Shown here: positions 9,404 to 17,936 of the stretch, piece after piece
Numbering within the stretch: the first letter of the stretch is position 1
Layout of the letters: the number at the start of each line of letters is the position of its first letter
NCBI GenBank assembly: GCA_023663705.1
Contig: JAMPGY010000003.1
Coordinates: 124,001 to 188,000, forward strand
Origin: Clostridium sp.
GTDB lineage: Bacteria > Bacteroidota > Bacteroidia > Bacteroidales > Bacteroidaceae
Reading direction: 5' to 3'
Length of the DNA: 64,000 nt
The notes under the pieces: model-generated
Told to the model about the DNA's origin: nothing
Seen by the model: the letters and a program-made list of their open reading frames with translations, nothing else
The model's database searches: none
Made by a program: the position numbers and the translations under genes

Positions 9404-9698
9404 CGCCGTCAGTATTTAACCGGTTGAAGAACTCCTCCATCTCCTTAACCATCTCTCCCTCGGATTTGGGAGAAGATAGTGCCGGGACTTCGATATGGGT
9501 TATCCCGATGACCTCTGCGGGAGCGTCGTCGCGCCCGATGCCGTGGATGGCGCGGAATATCAGGTAGAAATTCACCGAGGCGAACAGCACACCGAGCACC
9601 AGCACGGCGGCGAGCCTCTTTTCAGGTGTCAGGGCACCGCAGAAGGAGCGCAGACAGTCATCGGCCGCGTCCTTGATTCTTACAAGCTTCTTTTTCAT
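9396..9698 (-). CDS. traL: Conjugal transfer protein TraL (DUF3989)
   Basis: A 100-residue protein with one membrane helix (AVLVLGVLFASVNFYLIF, about residues 30-48) and short polar ends. Size, topology and position between traK and traM fit TraL/DUF3989. It is probably a small inner-membrane component of the mating apparatus. Its stop overlaps the traM start. Confidence 0.85.
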   Translation of the reverse strand: MKKKLVRIKDAADDCLRSFCGALTPEKRLAAVLVLGVLFASVNFYLIFRAIHGIGRDDAPAEVIGITHIEVPALSSPKSEGEMVKEMEEFFNRLNTDGDE

Positions 9699-9746
9699 GT
9701 CGTTTCTGATTTTGATTGTTGTTTGAAATGTTGATAATCCCGGTAA

Positions 9747-10370
9747 TCACCGGTCAGTCACCCTCAGGTCGCGGTTCTCCACCACGCGGAAGGACTCAAG
9801 GATGAAACCGTGCGGATTGTTGTCGCTGCGTGTGGAGTTCACGAGCCGTCCCCTCGTCACCAGCGAGCGTTCGGTCACGCTCTTCTCGCGTATGATTGAA
9901 AGGCGCGCGTAGGTCACCACATCGTAGGGATATGTATGGAAATCGCATCTCACGCTGTCGATCTCTATGCGCTGGCTGATGTTGCCGGATATGACACGGT
10001 TGTAGTAACCCTGCTCGGCAAGGTCGCGGTAATGTCCGTAGGCCGAGCGGTCGGTCAGGAACAGGGCGCGCTGTATGTTCCCCTCGATGGCGCTCTTGTC
10101 GGGAGCCAGCGAGAAGAACAGCTCGTGGAAACGCTTAACATGCTCCCGCGCCTCCACGGGACGGTTCTGCGAGAGATCCTGCGACAAGGCGAGCATCAGC
10201 GACTTCCCTTCGTCGAGCACATATATCTTCTGTCGCTGGGCCTCGGCGAAGCGGTATGCCTTCCACACCGAATATCCCGCGAGAAGAGTGCAGGCGCACA
10301 GGTAGACTATGCCGAACAGACGGAGCTGCCGGAAGCTGCTCTCGATGTTTTTCAATGATTTGAACTGCAT
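9747..10370 (-). CDS. traK: Conjugal transfer protein TraK (VirB8-like)
   Basis: A 207-residue protein with the characteristic N-terminus FKSLKNIESSFRQLRLFGIV, one membrane segment at about residues 18-36, and a periplasmic domain. This matches TraK of CTnDOT-type elements, comparable to VirB8/TrbF nucleation proteins. It follows traJ by 26 bases within the operon. Confidence 0.9.
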   Translation of the reverse strand: MQFKSLKNIESSFRQLRLFGIVYLCACTLLAGYSVWKAYRFAEAQRQKIYVLDEGKSLMLALSQDLSQNRPVEAREHVKRFHELFFSLAPDKSAIEGNIQRALFLTDRSAYGHYRDLAEQGYYNRVISGNISQRIEIDSVRCDFHTYPYDVVTYARLSIIREKSVTERSLVTRGRLVNSTRSDNNPHGFILESFRVVENRDLRVTDR

Positions 10371-10396
10371 TTTAACTCTGTTTTAATGATGTTTTC

Positions 10397-11401
10397 TCAT
10401 TTGATAAGCCGTCCGCCGATGTTTCCGATTGCGGCACCTGCCGAGCCTGCGGCGATGGAGCCTGTCTTGGATGCTGTCTGCGTCACGTTCTTTCCATAGT
10501 TTCCGGCTCCGCCACCGGCCTGCACTATCCATCCCGCCACCGTGGGTATGGTGAAATACCCTATGATGCCTATTATCAGGAAGGTGATGTACACGGCGTT
10601 GGAGCCGTCGGGAATGAAATTCGGGTCGGTGAGCTGCTCGATGTCCTTCTGGAGCATAAGCACCTGTATCCTCGCCAGCACACTGCTGAACAGGTCGCTG
10701 ACCGGAAGCCACAGATATATGCTGATGTACCTCACGAACCATTGCGTCAGTGTTGCCTGGAATCCGTCCCACACCGATATGGCGAATGATATCGGGCCGA
10801 GGATGGACAGCACCACGAGGAAGAATGTCCGCAGGGTGTCTATGACAAGGGCGGCGGCCTGGAACATCAGCTCCAGCAGGTTGCGGAACAGCTCCTGGAA
10901 CCATTTCTTGGTGTTGTACATGGCACGGTCGATGTACATGCCGCATATCTCCGGCGCGTCGGTGATGCCGAGGTCGTCAAGTTTTTTGTCGAATTCCTCC
11001 TTGTCGACCAGATATGCGGTCTCCGGATTGCGTTTCATGGCCTCAATCTCCAGCCGGTCCTTCTGCTCGCGGTATCTGTTCATGTCGAGCGTCTGGCTCT
11101 GCAATATGCTGTTGGTGCCGGTAACCACGGGCGAAAGCACGCTGTTTATGGTGCCGAGCACCACTGTCGGGAAGAACATGATGCAGAATCCGATGACGAA
11201 AGGTCTGAGCAACGGATACACATCTATCGGCTCGGCACGGGCGAGCGACTGCCACACGCGGTATGCCACATAGAACAGCGCTCCGAGTCCGGCTATGCCC
11301 TTCGCCACTCCGGTCATCTGGGAACACAGGGGCATCATCTCCTCGTACAGATTGCGCAGAATCTGATGGAGGTTATCGAAGTCGATGGCTAACAGTAACA
11401 T
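10397..11401 (-). CDS. traJ: Conjugal transfer protein TraJ (polytopic, VirB6/TrbL-like)
   Basis: A 334-residue integral membrane protein with several hydrophobic segments (for example FVIGFCIMFFPTVVLGTI and FFLVVLSILGPISFAISVW) and a Gly/Ala-rich C-terminus. It starts with LLAIDFDNLHQILRNLYEEMMPLC, typical of TraJ in Bacteroides conjugative transposons. It would be the multi-spanning inner-membrane channel component. It lies 25 bases after traI. Confidence 0.9.
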   Translation of the reverse strand: MLLLAIDFDNLHQILRNLYEEMMPLCSQMTGVAKGIAGLGALFYVAYRVWQSLARAEPIDVYPLLRPFVIGFCIMFFPTVVLGTINSVLSPVVTGTNSILQSQTLDMNRYREQKDRLEIEAMKRNPETAYLVDKEEFDKKLDDLGITDAPEICGMYIDRAMYNTKKWFQELFRNLLELMFQAAALVIDTLRTFFLVVLSILGPISFAISVWDGFQATLTQWFVRYISIYLWLPVSDLFSSVLARIQVLMLQKDIEQLTDPNFIPDGSNAVYITFLIIGIIGYFTIPTVAGWIVQAGGGAGNYGKNVTQTASKTGSIAAGSAGAAIGNIGGRLIK

Positions 11402-11426
11402 AGTTGTCTTTATGTGTTGTTGTCAG

Positions 11427-12056
11427 TTACCAGTAGCGTTCACCTGAATTGCCGTAGAGCGACAGCACACGGTCCTGGTCATTCTTCCTTTTCGCGCGTA
11501 GATAGGACACACCTATGTTCTTGTTGGTGTAGTACCTCACAAGACCTCGGTATTCATGCATCCGCGTGTAGCACCTGTCGATCACATCAATGCGGTCCTT
11601 GTCACCCATGGACAGTCCGTTCTCGTTGACCACGGTCTTGAGGTCCGTGAGGACGGAGGCGCTCTCCTCAAGCAGTTTTGTATAGCCGAGGGCTATGGCG
11701 CTCAGCTCCTCCGGTGTGAAATACGGGTCGGAGAGCATCCGCTGGAAATTGACGACATATATGTCGGTGATCTCGCCAACCATCAGGATTGTCTGCTGCA
11801 CCTTGCGGGCGTCGCGCAGCAGGTTCTTGACCTTCTTCAGTGCGTCGTAGTAGGCCTTTCCCTGCTCATAGATTTTCACGGTCTCCTGAAAATTATTGAG
11901 CATGGTGCTCGCCGTGGACGAGGTGTGCACGATGTTCTTTGAGGCGTTGATGATGCCCTGCGCGAGATTGCCGGGGTCGGACACGACCCACTGCGCCTTT
12001 GCGGTCAGTCCGGCGAGTGACAGTGCCGCACACACGATAAGTGATCTGATTTTCAT
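11427..12056 (-). CDS. traI: Conjugal transfer protein TraI (DUF4141)
   Basis: A 209-residue exported protein with signal peptide ending near LAGLTAKAQ and the family signature QWVVSDPGNLAQGIINASKN, followed by long helices. This is the TraI/DUF4141 family (not the F-plasmid relaxase of the same name), comparable to VirB5-type proteins. It is separated from traG by an extra unknown gene, which differs from the simplest CTnDOT order. Confidence 0.88.
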   Translation of the reverse strand: MKIRSLIVCAALSLAGLTAKAQWVVSDPGNLAQGIINASKNIVHTSSTASTMLNNFQETVKIYEQGKAYYDALKKVKNLLRDARKVQQTILMVGEITDIYVVNFQRMLSDPYFTPEELSAIALGYTKLLEESASVLTDLKTVVNENGLSMGDKDRIDVIDRCYTRMHEYRGLVRYYTNKNIGVSYLRAKRKNDQDRVLSLYGNSGERYW

Positions 12057-12097
12057 GATTGTAAAAATTTTATGGTGAATAAATCGGTTGTGATGAT

Positions 12098-13153
12098 TCA
12101 GAAAGATGGCTTCATGCCGTTGCTCCTTGCCGGAGGAGGATTGCGGATATGCCGGCGGCGTTCCTGACGCCCGTGTCCTCTGTCCGGACGGTTGTCTTTC
12201 TTGAGTGAACCCAGGAATTCATCGGCATACGGTCTGCGGCCGGTGGCCCTGACCAGTCTGCCATCCAGTTCCCGGTATGCTTCCTTCGCCTGCGCTGATT
12301 GCTCCTCCCGGGAGGCATTCCGGTCAATGCCGTATTTGGCAAGGAATACGGAATCGCAGCCAAGGGTCAGATCCTCCATGCACTCCGGCGACATGGCGAT
12401 ACGACCGAGTTTATCAAGCTCGTGGTCAAGATCCTCAAGATAGAAATCCGGAAGCCGGATACCCGGTATGCCTTCAACCGCCTTTTCAGCAGCCGTGTGC
12501 ATCTCTGCTTCTATCCGTGTGGCGTTCATCCGGACATCATACTCCATGTCGCAGTCATCCCTGTCTGTCATGTAACCTTCAAGCCATTCGTATGTACGGC
12601 ACTTGTCCTCGATACCGTAGCGCATCTTGACATAGGTGGATGGCATCATGCCGTATGAAGCGAGTTCGCATAGCTCCAGCACATCACGGTTCTTTCTCTG
12701 ATGGTCAAGTATCCGCATGGCCGCGTCAACTTCTTTCGGAGGCAATGTCTCCCGGGTGATATTCGGGAACGTTTTCTGATACGCGTCGCGCATGAATGTG
12801 TGCATGGCGAGCATGCCGTGTACCGGACCGGAATCCTCAGGAGCGATATCCGAAAGGCTGGCCGCGTGTTTTTTCATGAAGCCGGTGACGTTCAGCGCGT
12901 CCATCATATCAATTGAATAGCGGTTGCCTGTTGCCCCCGGCGAGTCAAAAGGTTCTGACTTCGCTATCAGCAGGGCGACCTGCTCGATCACACTCTCCGA
13001 GTGGCTGTACTGCCTGATAAGCTTTGCAAGTTCCCCGTGATCACGCACCCCGGCAAGACGCTTCGCTTTCAGGACTATCTCCTGTAATTCCCGATAGTCG
13101 GGTTGCCGGCGACGGCCTGTCATCTGATTTTTTATCCAGTCGGTAAATTTCAT
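12098..13153 (-). CDS. Unrecognised gene inserted between traG and traI
   Basis: A 351-residue soluble, helix-rich protein rich in charged residues; no signal peptide, membrane segment or motif that I recognise. It lies 15 bases after traG and 41 bases before traI on the same strand, so it is transcribed with the mating-pore genes. In CTnDOT traG is followed directly by traH/traI, so this is a lineage-specific addition. The C-terminal 30 residues are basic and Pro-rich. It may be a cytoplasmic partner of the TraG ATPase or an unrelated passenger. Confidence 0.65.
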   Translation of the reverse strand: MKFTDWIKNQMTGRRRQPDYRELQEIVLKAKRLAGVRDHGELAKLIRQYSHSESVIEQVALLIAKSEPFDSPGATGNRYSIDMMDALNVTGFMKKHAASLSDIAPEDSGPVHGMLAMHTFMRDAYQKTFPNITRETLPPKEVDAAMRILDHQRKNRDVLELCELASYGMMPSTYVKMRYGIEDKCRTYEWLEGYMTDRDDCDMEYDVRMNATRIEAEMHTAAEKAVEGIPGIRLPDFYLEDLDHELDKLGRIAMSPECMEDLTLGCDSVFLAKYGIDRNASREEQSAQAKEAYRELDGRLVRATGRRPYADEFLGSLKKDNRPDRGHGRQERRRHIRNPPPARSNGMKPSF

Positions 13154-13168
13154 GTCGTCTCGGAATTT

Positions 13169-15676
13169 TTAATGTTCATGTCCATTACGCATGCTCTCGG
13201 CGAGCTGCCTGATGGCAAGCTCGATGTTGCCGCCGAGTTTTTCAGTGAGCCGCGTGAGTTCCAGTTTCTCGCTCTCTTCGGTGGTGTAACAGATGTATTC
13301 CTCAGCAGATACCTCGGTGGCATAGACCGCCGACTGCGACCCGCCGAGTCCTATCCAGACCTCCTTGTATCTCCGTGACGGGTTGTTGGCCATATTGATT
13401 GATAGAATCTGTGCCCGTTCCTTGTCGGTAAGGCCCAGCAGCGCCTGTATCTCGTCGAACTTGTTGACATACTTGCGCTGGTCAAGGAGTATCTTGCAGT
13501 CGGAGTTGTTTATGATGGTTCCCTTGACAATCGGCGAGGATATGATGTCCTCGACCTCCTGTGTCACCACCACGGCCTCGCCATAGAATTTCCTGACGGT
13601 CTTGAAGAGGTATCGGATGTAATTGCTCATATTGGCAGAAGCCAGCGCTTTCCAGCATTCCTCAATAAGAATCATTTTACGGATGCCTTTTAACTTGCGC
13701 ATCTTGCCGATAAAAGTTTCCATGATGATTATAGTGACAATCGGAAGCAGCACCTTGTTATCGCGGATATTGTCCAGCTCGAAGACTATGAAGCGTTTGT
13801 TGAGCAGGTCAAGCTGTCTGCCGGAGTTCAGTAGGAAGTCATACTCGCCACCTTTATAATATGGCTCAAGTACGTTCAGGAAATTGAACACGTCGAAATC
13901 CTTCTCGCGTGTGCGCTTCTGCCGCAGGATTTCCTGATAATCGTCGCGGATATACTCGTAGAAGCTGTTGAACGACGGGACCGCGGAGCGGTCATCGCGT
14001 ATCTTCTCCAGAAAGAGGTTCACGGCATTTGACAGCGCAACCTCCTCTGCTCGGGTCGGAGGTTCGTCGTCCCGTTTCCAAAGAGTGAGGATGAGCGTCT
14101 TGATGGACTCCTTCTTCTCGATGTCGAACACACCGTCCTCCACGAAGAACGGATTGAACGATATCGGGTTATCCTCCTCGTATGTGAGATAGATGCCGTC
14201 CTCGCCGTTGGTGCGGGCGTTGATAAGGTTGCACAACCCCTGATAGGAGTTGCCGGTATCCACAAGCAGGACATGGGTGCCCTGCTCGAAATACTGCCTC
14301 ACCATGTGGTTGGTGAAGAAGGACTTGCCGCTGCCCGAAGGGCCGAGTATGAACTTGTTGCGGTTGGTTATGACACCGGCTTTCATCGGCAGGTCGGAGA
14401 TGTCGAGATGCACGGGCTTCCCGGTCAGGCGGTCAACCATGCGGATGCCGAAGGGCGACAGTGAATCCTTGCCGGATGTCTCGTTCACGAACAGGCAAAG
14501 TGCCTGTTCGATGAATGTGTGGAAGCTCTCCTCTGAAGGGAAATCACCCGCGTTGCCCGGTATCGCCGCCCAGAACAGCGTAGGCACATCAACGGTGTTG
14601 TGGCGTGGCTTCGCCTCCATGAGTGCCAGCTGACTGCCCACATCGTTCCTGACACGTTTCAACTTCACGCGGTCGTCACTCCATGCCATCACGTTGCAGT
14701 GGGCACGGATTGAGGTAAGCCCCTTGCTGTGTGCCTCGTTGAGATATTCCTCTATCCACTCGCGGTTTATCTGGTTGGAACGGCTGTAGCGCGACAGCGA
14801 GTGCATGTTGCGGGCGGTCTGCTCGAACCTGCGCAGGCTCTCGGCCGGGTCGTCGATGAACAGATACTGGTTCACGATATGGTTGCATGTCAGCAGCACG
14901 CCGATGGGCGCGGCAAATGACAGGCGGCAGTCGCTGCGGTCGGTTGACAGACGTTCGTAGCGCGAGTCGGTGGCGACACTTGAGGGCAGGTCCTCCGGGT
15001 CGGAGAGGGTGTGCAGGCACAGGAAACTGTCGCCCACACGCATCTCTCCCGGCTCCAGCGAGATGTCTTTAAGGCATGTGGTGTCGTCCTGCGACAGAGA
15101 GAAATATCTCTCCACGATGCCGGCGGTGTTGCCGGTGCCCGTGATCTCGTCATCGGAAAGACGGCTTATCCGCACGAACCCGCTGTCGTTTATGATGCGC
15201 TCGAACTGCGAGCAGCTCTCAAGGAAGCGCGCCACAGTCTCCTTGTCCTGCATCTCCTTCGGGATGATGAACCCGCGCGTGAGGGCGTTGAAGCTGCTGG
15301 TCGTGCGGCTGCGTTCCTTTGTCGTCTTGGTCAGGAACAGATGGCACGTGTGCCGCAGGTACGGACGCTCGTTGAAGTGCCGCTCGAACGAGCGGCTCAG
15401 GAAACTCAGGTCATCGCGGCAGATGTCGGGCCGGTAGCTCTCCTCAATGAAGAAATCCTGCTTGTGCACGATGCTGTAGGCGGGGAGCACCTTCACAGCC
15501 TTGACCCATGCGGAATGCACGGCCTCGTACTCTGACCCGGTGAGCGTGAACAGCTCCGGCAGCTCCACGCGGTAGGCCACGGTCATGTCGGCATCCTTGC
15601 TGATGATGCAGCCGTTCTCAACGGAGAGCAAGGGAAACTTGCTCTCAAGCGTTGCGGCTTTCATTACGTTTCTCAT
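13169..15676 (-). CDS. traG: Conjugation ATPase TraG (VirB4-like)
   Basis: An 835-residue ATPase powering the mating channel. Walker A GPSGSGKSF lies near residues 444-452 and Walker B KMILIEECWKAL near 660-672, with the VirB4 signatures LVDTGNSYQGLCNLI and VVVTQEVEDI between and after. The N-terminal half carries the TraG N-terminal domain. Length is normal for the family. The start at 15676 lies 4 bases after the traF stop. Confidence 0.93.
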   Translation of the reverse strand: MRNVMKAATLESKFPLLSVENGCIISKDADMTVAYRVELPELFTLTGSEYEAVHSAWVKAVKVLPAYSIVHKQDFFIEESYRPDICRDDLSFLSRSFERHFNERPYLRHTCHLFLTKTTKERSRTTSSFNALTRGFIIPKEMQDKETVARFLESCSQFERIINDSGFVRISRLSDDEITGTGNTAGIVERYFSLSQDDTTCLKDISLEPGEMRVGDSFLCLHTLSDPEDLPSSVATDSRYERLSTDRSDCRLSFAAPIGVLLTCNHIVNQYLFIDDPAESLRRFEQTARNMHSLSRYSRSNQINREWIEEYLNEAHSKGLTSIRAHCNVMAWSDDRVKLKRVRNDVGSQLALMEAKPRHNTVDVPTLFWAAIPGNAGDFPSEESFHTFIEQALCLFVNETSGKDSLSPFGIRMVDRLTGKPVHLDISDLPMKAGVITNRNKFILGPSGSGKSFFTNHMVRQYFEQGTHVLLVDTGNSYQGLCNLINARTNGEDGIYLTYEEDNPISFNPFFVEDGVFDIEKKESIKTLILTLWKRDDEPPTRAEEVALSNAVNLFLEKIRDDRSAVPSFNSFYEYIRDDYQEILRQKRTREKDFDVFNFLNVLEPYYKGGEYDFLLNSGRQLDLLNKRFIVFELDNIRDNKVLLPIVTIIIMETFIGKMRKLKGIRKMILIEECWKALASANMSNYIRYLFKTVRKFYGEAVVVTQEVEDIISSPIVKGTIINNSDCKILLDQRKYVNKFDEIQALLGLTDKERAQILSINMANNPSRRYKEVWIGLGGSQSAVYATEVSAEEYICYTTEESEKLELTRLTEKLGGNIELAIRQLAESMRNGHEH

Positions 15677-15680
15677 AAAC

Positions 15681-16004
15681 TTACGGTTTTGAAGTTACTG
15701 ATAACAGCCGTCTGAAACCTTTGCGGCTGATAATGTACCGGGGGTGACTGCGCCGAGCCTGCATTTTCATGAGTCCGTGCTCTCCGTAGCGGGAGTTGAG
15801 CCGGAATGTGCCCCAGACGAGAGCCGAGGCAGATACTGCCCCGAACCCTATGCACACCCACTGGTTCACGCCTGCCATGTACATCACCACGAACAGCACG
15901 AACAATGCGAGCAGTCCGCCTGCAAAGATGAACAGGTACTGGCTCTTGAGTCCCTTGAACTCAGGGCTGCGGCCTATCCCCTTGTTGACAGTGTACCTCG
16001 CCAT
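15681..16004 (-). CDS. traF: Conjugal transfer protein TraF (DUF4133, VirB3-like)
   Basis: A protein of about 107 residues starting MARYTVNKGIGRSPEFKGLK, the standard TraF/DUF4133 N-terminus, with two close membrane segments (YLFIFAGGLLALFVLFVVMY and a second at VCIGFGAVSASALVWG). A longer reading from 16070 would overlap traE by 64 bases and adds non-conserved residues, so the ATG at 16004 is chosen, 2 bases after the traE stop. Confidence 0.9.
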   Translation of the reverse strand: MARYTVNKGIGRSPEFKGLKSQYLFIFAGGLLALFVLFVVMYMAGVNQWVCIGFGAVSASALVWGTFRLNSRYGEHGLMKMQARRSHPRYIISRKGFRRLLSVTSKP

Positions 16005-16006
16005 GG

Positions 16007-16303
16007 TCAGAGGAAGAATGAACGCAGGATTGTCGCGGCGACGATCAGGAAGATGCAGGCTCCGAACCATGAGGCAGCGGTCTTGCTGGTGTCCGGGTCG
16101 CCGGACGAGAACTTGGAATAGACCTTGACGCCTCCGATAAGGCCGACTACGGCACCGATGGCGTAGATGAGTTTGGTGGCCGGCTCGAAATAGGATGTCA
16201 CCATGTTGGTGGCTTCCGTGATGCCGCCGATTCCGTTACCCTGGGCGTAGGCCCCTGCGGTGGCGAGTAGTGCCAGTGCCGCGAAAATGATTCTTTTTTT
16301 CAT
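16007..16303 (-). CDS. traE: Conjugal transfer protein TraE (DUF4134, VirB2-like)
   Basis: A 98-residue protein with signal peptide MKKRIIFAALALLATAGAYA, then GNGIGGITEATNMVTSYF and two hydrophobic helices, as in TraE/DUF4134 proteins, which resemble pilin-like VirB2 subunits. An upstream ATG (16408) would precede the predicted promoter, so the start at 16303 is preferred. It is the first gene of the traE-traQ operon. Confidence 0.9.
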   Translation of the reverse strand: MKKRIIFAALALLATAGAYAQGNGIGGITEATNMVTSYFEPATKLIYAIGAVVGLIGGVKVYSKFSSGDPDTSKTAASWFGACIFLIVAATILRSFFL

Positions 16304-16346
16304 GTGTCGAAACATTTGAAGGTGAGACATAAAATGATTTCGACCA

Positions 16347-16380
16347 CAAATATATAGCATATAATCCCTTGATTTACAAG
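16347..16380 (-). promoter_or_regulatory. Promoter of the traE-traQ operon
   Basis: On the minus strand a perfect -7 element TATATTTG occupies 16354-16347, with CTTG at 16380-16377 as the -33 element, 22 bases apart. Transcription would begin near 16340, leaving a leader of about 37 bases before traE. Confidence 0.6.
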
Positions 16381-16490
16381 TCGGACGATGCGTGTCTCCG
16401 TATGTCATCGCGTTGCATCACGGGGACTGTTTCCGATAGGGAATGCCATGCGTGCAAGAGGTGTGAAACGATAAAGGATATGCCATGTTT

Positions 16491-16649
16491 CCGATTTTTC
16501 TGACGGCGAAATTAGCCGTGGCCCCGCTGGATTGAGCAAGGCCGGGCCTTGCGGTTTACGGGAAAATCATCCTCGCCTGCGGCTCCGGTATTTTCCCGTA
16601 AAGCCTTGCACAATCCAGTCCACGGCTGTATCGGCCGTAAGAAAACCGG
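16491..16649. repeat. Giant imperfect hairpin, copy A
   Basis: The segment folds back on itself over nearly its whole length. The inner part pairs GCAAGGC with GCCTTGC and TTTACGGGAAAAT with ATTTTCCCGTAAA. A 12-base one-sided bulge (cgggccttgcgg) sits on the 5' arm only, and the apical loop is CATCCTCGC...CTCCGGT. Outer arms continue with CTGGATTG/CAATCCAG and AGCCGTGG/CCACGGCT. It is one of five such structures in the window. It occupies the spacer between the divergent tra promoter and the 16692 gene. It has no coding content. Confidence 0.85.
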
Positions 16650-16691
16650 AACGCTGGCTCCGAGAGCCGGTCATTGTCTAATCAATAAATA

Positions 16692-17936
16692 ATGAATATG
16701 AGAATCAACATCAGTCCTGAAATGAGGTCGCGGCTGCAAAACGCGGCTGCCAACGGGAGCACGGTCGCTGCCGATGTCCTTGCCGAGCTGTGCAGGAACT
16801 GTGATGCGGCAGAGGTCATAAGGGGTACATACAACTACTTCCGTACCAAACGTATCAAGGCCAACCACAATGCCTTCCACAAGATACGAATCATGTTCAC
16901 CGCGTGCGGCAAGAACCTCTCGCATGAGAATTTCCCCGACAAGGGTGACCCGAGCGCGCAATGGTACAACGAGAACCGAGCCGACCTCGATCCGTCGACA
17001 TTCGTGGGTCTCTTCAAAAACCTGCGCGAATACACATCGGAGGAGATCAAATATTTCATCAGCGCCATATCGCTTGACAGCAGGGTCACTGTAAAGCTCT
17101 GTTCCGGGGTGAAGGATATATTCGAGGCGTATTGCGAGGACAACTACACCCTCATCGCCGACCATGGGGAACCGTCATTGCACAGCTCCTGCATGAGATA
17201 CGGGGAGATGGCGCGCAATGCCGCCGATTTCTATCACAATTTTGCCGGCGCGAGACTGCTTGTGGCGAAAGACAGGGATTCCAACATCCTCGGCAGGGCC
17301 GTGGTGTGGGAGGGTGTGACATGGCAGCATGCGGACGGCACGGAAACGGAGGTGTCGCTCATGGACCGCATCTATTACTCGCACACCTTCATCGTTGACC
17401 TCATGAGGGAGGCGGCACAAAAGGAGGGTATCATCTTCCGCAAGCGGTACAATGATTTCAGTCATACAAGGGAGGTCGTGACCCTGAATCCGGTCGAGGG
17501 GACTGCAAGCGGAGAGGAGCTCAGCGTCATGTTGAAACTGGTGGTGCCGGTGTGCAGATGGCACAAGAGAGGCGTACCGTACCTCGACACGTTCCATCAC
17601 CTTATGCTGAACGGTGATGTCCTGGAACTCTGCAACCATGCCGGCGGGAACATAATCGCCGGCTGCCAGTCCACATCCGGTTATGCGAGCCGGAGCAGGA
17701 ATGTGTGCCCCCGCTGTAACAGGCTGCACTCCGCAGCCGGAGAGCGGTTCTGCGGCAGCTGTCTGCCGGAGATCTACACGACTACATTGTTCGGACGCGT
17801 GCTCAAAGGTCATGCTGTCAGATACAGAGGGCAGCAGTATCCGTCGTCGCTCTTCAGACGCGGCAGACCGATACCTGAGCTGCGACGCTATCTGCAAATA
17901 GAAAGACTCTTCAACGCTAATGACAATAATGAATAA
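16692..17936 (+). CDS. Unrecognised protein with a C-terminal zinc ribbon
   Basis: A 414-residue protein of no family I recognise. Near residues 338-358 two CxxC pairs (CPRCNRLHSA...FCGSC) form a probable zinc ribbon. The N-terminal 300 residues are mixed alpha/beta. No membrane segments. It is on the plus strand, opposite to the tra genes on both sides, and overlaps the next gene by 17 bases, so the two form a unit. Zinc ribbons of this kind often bind nucleic acid, but nothing here fixes the function. Confidence 0.7.
   Translation: MNMRINISPEMRSRLQNAAANGSTVAADVLAELCRNCDAAEVIRGTYNYFRTKRIKANHNAFHKIRIMFTACGKNLSHENFPDKGDPSAQWYNENRADLDPSTFVGLFKNLREYTSEEIKYFISAISLDSRVTVKLCSGVKDIFEAYCEDNYTLIADHGEPSLHSSCMRYGEMARNAADFYHNFAGARLLVAKDRDSNILGRAVVWEGVTWQHADGTETEVSLMDRIYYSHTFIVDLMREAAQKEGIIFRKRYNDFSHTREVVTLNPVEGTASGEELSVMLKLVVPVCRWHKRGVPYLDTFHHLMLNGDVLELCNHAGGNIIAGCQSTSGYASRSRNVCPRCNRLHSAAGERFCGSCLPEIYTTTLFGRVLKGHAVRYRGQQYPSSLFRRGRPIPELRRYLQIERLFNANDNNE

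Noticed and set aside
10542..11273. 243-codon plus-strand frame across traJ
   Set aside because: It lies wholly opposite traJ, is rich in Ser/Met/Thr without domain structure, and is the complement of a well-conserved Tra gene.
16491..16649. Hairpin A as a simple Rho-independent terminator
   Set aside because: It lies between divergent units where no transcript needs to end, is about 160 bases long, lacks a clear T tail and recurs with a conserved one-sided bulge.
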